64,000 nucleotides of DNA, from NCBI GenBank assembly GCA_023251555.1, contig JAHEYN010000010.1, positions 1-64,000 of the forward strand. The letters are read 5' to 3'. Source of the DNA: Bacteroidota bacterium. GTDB taxonomy: Bacteria; Bacteroidota; Bacteroidia; AKYH767-A; JAHEYN01. The notes beneath the pieces were generated by a model. The model worked only from the letters and a program-made list of their open reading frames with translations. It did no database searches and was not told the origin of the DNA. The position numbers and the translations under genes are program-made. Positions 57,622 to 64,000 of the stretch are shown here, one piece after another; position 1 is the first letter of the stretch, and every line of letters starts with the position of its first letter.

Positions 57622-59853
57622 TTATTCAATAATAAATTTAGTGTATGCAAAGGTGTTGCTGTTCCTGGCTTCCACGATGTAAATTCCTTTGGATAATGCA
57701 TCTGCACTTAGGAGTGTCTCTGCAGATTTTATGATAAACTCTTTAATTTTTCTTCCGAAAATATCATAGATAACAACTTTTGTATCGCTCCTTTTCCAAA
57801 GGTCTCCGGGAACTGTTAAACGGGCAGAGGATATGCATGGGTTAGGCACGACAGTAAGCTTTTCAGTTAATATGTCAACCGGTCGGGCAGAGAGATTACC
57901 GGTGATATTTTGGAGATATATGGCGCAGCCTCCTTGATAATTGCCTACAACAAGATCAAGTTTATTGTCATTGTTTATATCTGCTCCTGAAACGCTGACT
58001 CTGTTCCCTTCTTGTATTCCCTTTATCATACTGTCAACCATGCTGAAAGTTCCGCCAATATTTCCGTCTATGTGATCATAGAGATACACATAACCTCTTT
58101 CTGATCCCACGAAGAGTTTGAAGGAGCCACTGCTATCCGTAAGAAACGGAATACTGTATCCGGTATAGTTTCCCTGCTCTCTCACGTTAACTCCCCCGAG
58201 GCTGTCTATGGTTGGAGATGAAGAAAAGTCGGCATTGCCTGTTGTCCCGAGGTTTTGGAAGTACGACAACATACCATTTCTTTTTCCTATAATAAGATCC
58301 TGTAGTCCATCCCGGTTTAAGTCTGCCAGTTGAGGTGCTGCAAAATCTCCAACATCAATTCCTTTATAGGATGAAGCTGTCAGGGTGAAACTGGCGGAAT
58401 TGCCGGGGGGTGCTGTGTTTGTGAAAAAGTGGATCTCTCCTGCATAATCCCCCAGTATCATATCTTCGTCTCCATCTCCGTCCAGATCACCGAATGCAGG
58501 ATAAACACCATTAAGTCCGAGAGAGCTGATATTAGCGTAGTCCCTTGTAACAAGCTGGAATGAAGGGATAGAGGATGTTCCATTGTTTTTATACAAAGAG
58601 AGCTCAGAAATGAAATTCCCGGAAGGGTTAAAGTAACCGTAATTTCCAATAATAAGGTCTTTTAGTCCGTCCCCATCGTAATCGAAAAAAACAGGATAAT
58701 TTCCCTCACCGGTTTCAATCATTTCATCCTGGAGAAATGAATTTTTGACAAAATGAAATACAGGGGCAGAAGTACTCCCTGTATTTTTAAAGAAAAGAAT
58801 ACCGGTAAAATTTTCAGATGCACTTGGAGCGTTAGGGGCAACAAGAAGATCATTTATACTGTCGTTGTCCACATCCAGGTAATAACTTGCGGGAAAAGAG
58901 GAGAGGTTGACCGAGTCTGTGTTATTATAATTTTTAGGAAAGGTTCCATCCTGTGCTGTCATATCTGCAACGGCGGGTGTCCCTCCGTTAGTAAGCAGGA
59001 GGAGGTTGTTGGAGAGTACATCGCCTATTACGAGTTCTTTGTCTCCGTCGCCATCCATATCCAGTGTCAGTAATGTTGAGCCGGAATGCTGGAGTGTGTT
59101 ATCTGTAGCAAGGCTGTCAATGGGGATATCAGCCTTGCAACTTATATGAAGTGTGACGCTGTTGGAAGTTGAGTTGCCAAGAAAACTCCCCCAGCAGGCA
59201 CTGGTGCGCTGAAATTTCAGGCTGTCGCAGTGTCCGAATGTTTCCATAGACATATTCTGATGGTACTCCACATACATGCCGAATATGTCGAAGGTGAGAA
59301 TATCAAGGTCCCCATCATTGTCAATATCTGTAAGTGCAGGGAGATTAGCGGGAGAAACGAAGAGGTTTATATAACTGGAATAATATTTTGAGTAAAGAAG
59401 ATTTGTGACGAGGGTAAATTTCAGCCCGGTGATGGAGTCAAAATCATTCCGGTACACAGCCATTCCTGCATTGGAGTATCCGAAGATATCTTCTTTTCCA
59501 TCGCAGTTATAATCGGCAAGCAGATTAAAATCATGAAGGTTCGGGAAGGCTGAAATATATTCGGGGGCATACACATAGTCAACCGAGTCTTGAGTTCCCT
59601 TGTTGATGAAAGTCCGTATTGCGAGGTTACTCCTGTCGAACACAAAAAGATCTTTAATGCCGTTTCCATCAAGGTCAATCATGGAGAACTGCGGTTGATT
59701 CAAGCCTCCTGCCCATGGGTTTTTAAGAATGTTCCCTGAGATGATTACAGGGATTGTATCTGCCCGCCCGAAAAGATATTGGGCTTGCAGAACTTTTTCC
59801 GGAAACACAACTGTCAGAGTAAATAATAAGGATAAGGAAAAATAGTTTTTCAT
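57622..59853 (-). CDS. Secreted FG-GAP/VCBS repeat protein with T9SS type A sorting domain
   Basis: 743 residues. A signal peptide (SLSLLFTLTVVFPEKVLQAQ) is followed by about nine Asp-rich FG-GAP/VCBS units, each with a DxDxDG-type calcium loop, such as DLDGNGIKDLFVF, DIDNDGDLDILTF, DMDGDGDKELVIG, DYDGDGLKDLIIG and DLNRDGLQDLIIG. These should fold as a beta-propeller. The last 80 residues or so form the Por sorting tail (VVPNPCISSARLTV, VVIYDIFGRKIKEF, LSKGIYIVEARN). A large surface or secreted protein, probably for adhesion or binding; no enzyme domain is seen. Confidence 0.9.
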   Translation of the reverse strand: MKNYFSLSLLFTLTVVFPEKVLQAQYLFGRADTIPVIISGNILKNPWAGGLNQPQFSMIDLDGNGIKDLFVFDRSNLAIRTFINKGTQDSVDYVYAPEYISAFPNLHDFNLLADYNCDGKEDIFGYSNAGMAVYRNDFDSITGLKFTLVTNLLYSKYYSSYINLFVSPANLPALTDIDNDGDLDILTFDIFGMYVEYHQNMSMETFGHCDSLKFQRTSACWGSFLGNSTSNSVTLHISCKADIPIDSLATDNTLQHSGSTLLTLDMDGDGDKELVIGDVLSNNLLLLTNGGTPAVADMTAQDGTFPKNYNNTDSVNLSSFPASYYLDVDNDSINDLLVAPNAPSASENFTGILFFKNTGSTSAPVFHFVKNSFLQDEMIETGEGNYPVFFDYDGDGLKDLIIGNYGYFNPSGNFISELSLYKNNGTSSIPSFQLVTRDYANISSLGLNGVYPAFGDLDGDGDEDMILGDYAGEIHFFTNTAPPGNSASFTLTASSYKGIDVGDFAAPQLADLNRDGLQDLIIGKRNGMLSYFQNLGTTGNADFSSSPTIDSLGGVNVREQGNYTGYSIPFLTDSSGSFKLFVGSERGYVYLYDHIDGNIGGTFSMVDSMIKGIQEGNRVSVSGADINNDNKLDLVVGNYQGGCAIYLQNITGNLSARPVDILTEKLTVVPNPCISSARLTVPGDLWKRSDTKVVIYDIFGRKIKEFIIKSAETLLSADALSKGIYIVEARNSNTFAYTKFIIE

Positions 59854-59908
59854 ATTTCAAAGATAGAGATTTATGCCTAATTTTACGATGCATTGAGAAT
59901 ATAAGAAC

Positions 59909-60400
59909 ATGGCTTCTTTTGATATAGTAAGCAAAGTGGAGATCCAAAGGTTGGACAATGCCATTAACACGGCTAAAAAAGAAATTATGCACCGTTACGA
60001 TTTTTATGGATCTAAAAGCGCAATAGAGTTGGATAAAAAGACCTTAAATATTTTTATTCTTACGGAGAATAATATGAGGATGAAGGCATTGCAGGATGTG
60101 ATTATCGCACATATGGTCAAGCAGGGATTGAACCCTGCATCTCTTGATATGGGGACAGATCAGTATGCTTCCGGAAACATGGTGAAGAAAGAGGTAAAAA
60201 TAAAACAGGGTATTGATAAAGAAACTGCGAGGAAAATAGTTAGGGTTGTGAAAGAAAGCGGCATGAAATTACAGGGGACTGTAATGGATGACCAGGTAAG
60301 AGTTACAGGAAAAAAACTGGATGATCTTCAGAAGATGATACAGATGATAAGAATAACCGGCTTTGAGATTCCTTTGCAGTTTGAAAACTTCAGAAGTTAA
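59909..60400 (+). CDS. YajQ-family (DUF520) protein
   Basis: 163 residues: two ferredoxin-like domains, with FDIVSKVEIQRLDNAINTAK at the start, YDFYGSKSAIELDKK, and the end MIQMIRITGFEIPLQFENFR. The family binds nucleotides, including cyclic di-GMP in some members, and has been linked to gene regulation. Function in this organism is not evident. Confidence 0.94.
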   Translation: MASFDIVSKVEIQRLDNAINTAKKEIMHRYDFYGSKSAIELDKKTLNIFILTENNMRMKALQDVIIAHMVKQGLNPASLDMGTDQYASGNMVKKEVKIKQGIDKETARKIVRVVKESGMKLQGTVMDDQVRVTGKKLDDLQKMIQMIRITGFEIPLQFENFRS

Positions 60401-60448
60401 CAAATCTCCCCGTCTATGTGTGTTCTTATGGGTTTTGTCTGCTATTCC

Positions 60449-60456
60449 TAACTTTG
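60449..60456 (+). promoter_or_regulatory. Possible -7 box for kup
   Basis: TAACTTTG matches TAnnTTTG and ends 19 nt before the GTG start. The nearest TTTG lies only 11 nt upstream, too close for a normal -33 box. Confidence 0.4.
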
Positions 60457-60475
60457 TACCCTTTACTCCGGTTTT

Positions 60476-62377
60476 GTGATTGAAAAAAAATATAATGTAA
60501 ACAGGGTAACGGCAGGTGGACTCCTTATTACGCTTGGGATAATATACGGTGATATAGGAACATCGCCGCTTTATGTACTTCAGGCTATAATCGGCCAGGG
60601 AGATCCAAGAAGGGATGTTATACTGGGAGGGCTTTCGTGTATATTCTGGACGCTTACAATGCAGACTACCCTTAAGTATGTGATTTTTACCCTGCGTGCT
60701 GATAATAAAGGAGAAGGCGGAATTTTTTCTCTTTACGCCCTGGTGCGTAAAGCAAAAGCAGGCTGGCTGGTTCTGCCCGCTATTATAGGGGGAAGCACCC
60801 TCCTTGCGGATGGAATAATCACTCCGTCCATTTCAATTTCATCAGCGGTAGAAGGGCTTCGTCTGGTCTACCCTGATATAAAAACAATACCCATAGTATT
60901 GTCAATACTGGCCGGACTTTTCCTCATACAACAGTTTGGTACCAGGCTTATCGGGTTTCTCCTGGGACCTTTGATGCTTGTGTGGTTTCTCATGATAGGT
61001 ATTCTCGGTATTTCGGCGCTGACCTATTATCCAGGGATTATACAGGCAGTAAACCCTTCATATGCTTATCAACTTCTTGCTGAACACCCGGGGGGATTCT
61101 GGCTGCTTGGTGCTGTGTTCCTTTGTACAACGGGTGCTGAAGCACTATACTCCGATCTTGGTCATTGCGGGAAAACCAATATACGTATCACATGGGTATT
61201 TGTAAAGGCAATGCTTCTTATTAATTATTTTGGGCAGGGAGCATGGCTTCTTTCGAAGCAGGATCATGTTGGTGATGTCATTAATCCCTTTTTTGCGCTT
61301 ATGCCCAAAGAATTTCTTTTTACCGGTATTATCATTGCCACGTTGGCTGCTATTATAGCAAGCCAGGCACTTATCAGCGGATCCTATACTTTAATTAATG
61401 AGGCGATTCGCCTGAATTTCTGGCCTAAAATCAGGATAAAATATCCTACAAACTTTAAGGGTCAGCTTTATATCCCTTCCGTTAACTGGCTTCTTCTTGC
61501 CGGGTGTGTGGCTATTGTTCTGTATTTCAGGGAATCATCTAATATGGAGGCGGCATACGGACTTGCCATTGTTCTTACGATGATTATGACATCTCTTTTA
61601 TTGTCTTATTATATGAAGCTGAAAAAATACCCTGTCGTGATAATCATGCTGATCTTAACAGTCTATCTTTCTATTGAATTTTCTTTTCTTGCGGCCTGCT
61701 TGGTGAAACTTGTACACGGGGGATGGATCACCCTGTTAATTGCATCTCTCCTTGCGGCAGTCATGTGGACCATGTATTCTGCAAGAAAAATTAAGAACAG
61801 GCAGACCGAATTCGTTTCCATAGAGGCTTATTATCCCAGGATAGTTGAGCTTATCAGTAATGAAAAAATAGATAAAATCACCCCCAATCTGGTGTTTCTT
61901 ACCAGCGCTGATATGAAACATGAGATAGAATCAACTATTCTGGATTCAATACTGGATAAGCATCCCAAACGCGCTGATGCTTATTGGTTCCTGCACATAG
62001 ATGTGCTTGACGAACCTTATGCATTCAGGTATGACTTCACAGAGTTAATTCCGGATAAACTGATCAAGATTGATTTTCATCTTGGATTCAGGGTGGAACC
62101 AAGAATAAGGCTGTTATTCAGAAGAGTGCTAGAGGATCTTGTGATGCTCAATAAAAAAGTTGTAATAGGGGATTTCAGCTTTATTGTACTGGACAGAAAA
62201 TTACAGCCTCAAAAGCAGGTAAACATATATGAAAAGATGATGCTGAGGTTATATACCATCCTTAAGAAACTCAGTCTTTCCGAGGGCGAAGCTTTTGGGT
62301 TGGATCTTTCTAAGGTAACAGTAGAAGAAGTAAATATTCCGGTGCTTCCGCGGGCTGGATCACTGGGTCGGAGGTAG
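60476..62377 (+). CDS. kup: Kup-family potassium uptake protein
   Basis: 633 residues with about twelve membrane helices (about 15-450) and a cytoplasmic C-terminal domain of roughly 180 residues. GGLLITLGIIYGDIGTSPLYV, KYVIFTLRADNKGEGGIFSL and FLCTTGAEALYSDLGHCGK are the diagnostic Kup segments. It takes up potassium coupled to protons. The start is GTG 60476; no ATG fits the conserved N-terminus. The 3' end overlaps the convergent TPR gene by 18 nt. Confidence 0.97.
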   Translation: MIEKKYNVNRVTAGGLLITLGIIYGDIGTSPLYVLQAIIGQGDPRRDVILGGLSCIFWTLTMQTTLKYVIFTLRADNKGEGGIFSLYALVRKAKAGWLVLPAIIGGSTLLADGIITPSISISSAVEGLRLVYPDIKTIPIVLSILAGLFLIQQFGTRLIGFLLGPLMLVWFLMIGILGISALTYYPGIIQAVNPSYAYQLLAEHPGGFWLLGAVFLCTTGAEALYSDLGHCGKTNIRITWVFVKAMLLINYFGQGAWLLSKQDHVGDVINPFFALMPKEFLFTGIIIATLAAIIASQALISGSYTLINEAIRLNFWPKIRIKYPTNFKGQLYIPSVNWLLLAGCVAIVLYFRESSNMEAAYGLAIVLTMIMTSLLLSYYMKLKKYPVVIIMLILTVYLSIEFSFLAACLVKLVHGGWITLLIASLLAAVMWTMYSARKIKNRQTEFVSIEAYYPRIVELISNEKIDKITPNLVFLTSADMKHEIESTILDSILDKHPKRADAYWFLHIDVLDEPYAFRYDFTELIPDKLIKIDFHLGFRVEPRIRLLFRRVLEDLVMLNKKVVIGDFSFIVLDRKLQPQKQVNIYEKMMLRLYTILKKLSLSEGEAFGLDLSKVTVEEVNIPVLPRAGSLGRR

Positions 62378-62995
62378 GGGAGGTGCTTCTTCGCAGTATT
62401 CAGCGAGGTTATATTTTGATCGTTCATCACCGAGGTTGCTTCCTTTAAGGAAGTCTGGACATGCGCCTGGTTTATCACCTGCTTCTATTTTAGCCATTCC
62501 TCTGTTGTTATATGCAGTGGCATAGTCCGGCCGGAGACTGATTGCCTTTGTATAGTCAGCTATGGCTCCGGGGTAGTCCCTGCTGAGAAATTTCAGATAG
62601 CCCCTGTTGTTATAAGGCTCGGCATAACCTGGCTTCACTTCAATTGCCCTTGTAAAGTCCAAAAGTGCTCTGGCGTAATCTTTCATGTGAAACTCTGCCA
62701 GGCCTTTGCTGTTGATAGCTTCTGCGTCATTATGCCTGAACTCCAGAACCTTCTCAAAATCTTTGATTGCCCCTGAATAATTGCTGGTAAACATTTTTGC
62801 CATCCCACGCCCTAAATAGGCATCGGCATAATCGGGTTTTATCGCGAGACTTTTATTATAGTCTGAGATGGCGTCTCTGTATTCCCCGTTCGCACTCTTT
62901 GTATCAGCACTTTTTTTATACTGTTCGGCATTCTCCTGAGCTTTCACAAAAATGCAGGAAATCAACAGCGGCAGGATAATCGTGAAGAATTTCAT
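62360..62995 (-). CDS. Exported TPR-repeat protein (short)
   Basis: 211 residues from ATG 62995: signal peptide (MKFFTIILPLLISCIFVKAQ) and four to five TPR units (DYNKSLAIKPDYADAYLGRG and similar). The end has GDKPGACPDFLKGSNLGD and a final Cys, close to the tail of the other TPR protein in the window, then a Pro-rich PPLPPTQ. The upstream start at 63154 would add 53 residues without a family-like character and would run into the namZ-like gene. It converges with kup and overlaps its last 18 nt. Confidence 0.86.
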   Translation of the reverse strand: MKFFTIILPLLISCIFVKAQENAEQYKKSADTKSANGEYRDAISDYNKSLAIKPDYADAYLGRGMAKMFTSNYSGAIKDFEKVLEFRHNDAEAINSKGLAEFHMKDYARALLDFTRAIEVKPGYAEPYNNRGYLKFLSRDYPGAIADYTKAISLRPDYATAYNNRGMAKIEAGDKPGACPDFLKGSNLGDERSKYNLAEYCEEAPPLPPTQ

Positions 62996-63062
62996 TAAAC
63001 GGGTAGTTCTCAATGTATAAGCAAATATAACGTATGCAAAATTAAGGCCATTGCCGCAGTGT

Positions 63063-64000
63063 TTATTCAAAGTCTTCGTAAAGCAGGTATTTTTTTCGGA
63101 TGAACTTGAATTTTTTGATTCCGGGTTCCCACCCCTGCTTGATTTCATTTTCACTTACGTCATTAATAATTTGCTGCTTCAGGGTTGAATTCCCTGCCAA
63201 ATGATTAAAGTAGTCATTAAAGAATTTCTTTTTATTCGGGAAGTTTTGGTACATAGTTTTCAGCCAGGACAACTGCAATCTGTGAATATTTATTTTGTGA
63301 AGTTCTGCATCCCTGATAATATCAAGGCCTCCGCATAATTTTCCTTCGTACAGAGGATTTTTTGCAGATCCTTCTATGCTTACTGGCGTAAAAGAAAAAT
63401 CTTCGTTTGTAAATCCGGGATACCCGATTATCTGGAATGGCCTTTTGGTTCCTCTCCCAACACTTACAACAGTTCCTTCAAACAGGCATAATGAAGGGTA
63501 GAGGTAAACGGATGTCATGTCGGGAAGATTGGGTGATGGTTTTACAGGCAGTGAGTAAAGATCCCTGTGGGAATAGTGTTCTGCGGTGATATAAGTTAAT
63601 TTGCACTGTACCCCATTCTTTAGCCAGCGCTCCCCGTTAATCATGCATGCGTATTCAGCCACTGTAAGCCCGTGAACGATGGGTACAGGGTGCATGCCTG
63701 AAAAAGAAGTGTATTTTTTTTCAAGCACCGGTCCGTCAACATAGAATCCATTGGGGTTAGGCCTGTCGAGAATAAGAAGAGGTACAGCATTTTCTGCACA
63801 CGCTTCCATTATAAAGTGCATAGTGGAAATGTATGTATAATAACGTGCACCTACATCCTGGATATCGAAGATCACTAAATCAATTCCATGGAGATCTTTT
63901 TTATCGGGCTTTTGGTGTTTGCCATATAATGAAACAATCCGTACACCCGTTTTACGGTCAATACCGTCGTCGACCTTTTCACCGGCATCGGCAGTTCCCC
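63063..64000 (-). CDS. NamZ-like exo-beta-N-acetylmuramidase (DUF1343), 5' truncated
   Basis: About 312 C-terminal residues; the reading frame runs off the right edge. Near the edge it reads GTADAGEKVDDGIDRKTG, then VRIVSLYGKH, then IDLVIFDIQDVGARYYTY, which are diagnostic of DUF1343/NamZ. Further on are LDRPNPNGFYVDGP, the histidine-rich GMHPVPIVHGLTVAEYA and SVGRGTKRPFQIIGYPG. NamZ removes terminal MurNAc from peptidoglycan fragments in cell-wall recycling. A GTG at 63875 is only an internal codon. The short TPR gene lies downstream on the same strand. Confidence 0.93.
   Translation of the reverse strand, partial: GTADAGEKVDDGIDRKTGVRIVSLYGKHQKPDKKDLHGIDLVIFDIQDVGARYYTYISTMHFIMEACAENAVPLLILDRPNPNGFYVDGPVLEKKYTSFSGMHPVPIVHGLTVAEYACMINGERWLKNGVQCKLTYITAEHYSHRDLYSLPVKPSPNLPDMTSVYLYPSLCLFEGTVVSVGRGTKRPFQIIGYPGFTNEDFSFTPVSIEGSAKNPLYEGKLCGGLDIIRDAELHKINIHRLQLSWLKTMYQNFPNKKKFFNDYFNHLAGNSTLKQQIINDVSENEIKQGWEPGIKKFKFIRKKYLLYEDFE

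Noticed and set aside
59858-59865. TATCTTTG box before the large T9SS cargo (minus strand)
   Set aside because: It matches the -7 consensus but lies only 4 nt from the start codon and has no -33 partner, so I did not list it as a promoter.

Overview
This 64 kb window is a chromosomal segment of a member of the phylum Bacteroidota; the class cannot be fixed from the sequence. Evidence: secreted proteins with type IX secretion (T9SS) C-terminal sorting domains, DUF4290, the Bacteroidota GlmU-like nucleotidyltransferase, a MurA with Asp in place of the catalytic Cys, promoters of the TTTG / TAnnTTTG type, and A/T-rich, mostly Shine-Dalgarno-free leaders in front of ribosomal protein genes. It is mainly core genome: I see no tRNA, rRNA, insertion sequence, prophage, CRISPR array or obvious recently acquired island. 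The left edge cuts a membrane protein and the right edge cuts a namZ-like gene.

Layout. 1-2.1 kb (+): end of a probable UbiA-family prenyltransferase, Maf nucleotide pyrophosphatase, an EamA transporter and mscL, all overlapping. 2.1-11 kb (-): dnaK with a clear terminator, a DUF4249-like lipoprotein, a polytopic membrane protein, a small T9SS cargo, then thrS-infC-rpmI-rplT. In this operon infC appears to start at AUA behind a perfect TAAGGAGG, and rplT is preceded by a strong hairpin. 11.2-15.5 kb (+): a signalling cluster of PAS histidine kinase, Rcp1-like receiver, receiver-kinase and receiver-Crp fusion, followed by pyrG and yidC. 19-31.6 kb (-): an NtrC-like AAA+ response regulator lacking a DNA-binding domain, a Ppx/GppA phosphatase, an ABC exporter pair, grpE-dnaJ, a TlpA-like thioredoxin, DUF4290-murA, and a TPR protein upstream of a PcrA/UvrD helicase.

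31.9-49.7 kb (+): a continuous str-S10-spc-alpha ribosomal supercluster (rpsL to rplQ, without tuf or adk), which contains secY, map, infA and rpoA. It starts at a good Bacteroidota promoter and ends at a textbook terminator. It supplies the ribosome, elongation factor G, RNA polymerase alpha, the Sec channel and the methionine aminopeptidase.

49.8-64 kb, mixed strands: carA, lon, the GlmU-like protein, a small XRE regulator, an unknown secreted protein overlapping a family 2 glycosyltransferase, a lone LutA-like Fe-S protein, a large FG-GAP T9SS cargo, a YajQ-family protein, kup, a second TPR protein and the truncated NamZ-like muramidase.

No clearly new multi-gene system is visible. The observations most worth testing are the infC initiation region, the rpmI-rplT RNA element, the DNA-binding-less sigma-54 activator and the signalling cluster.
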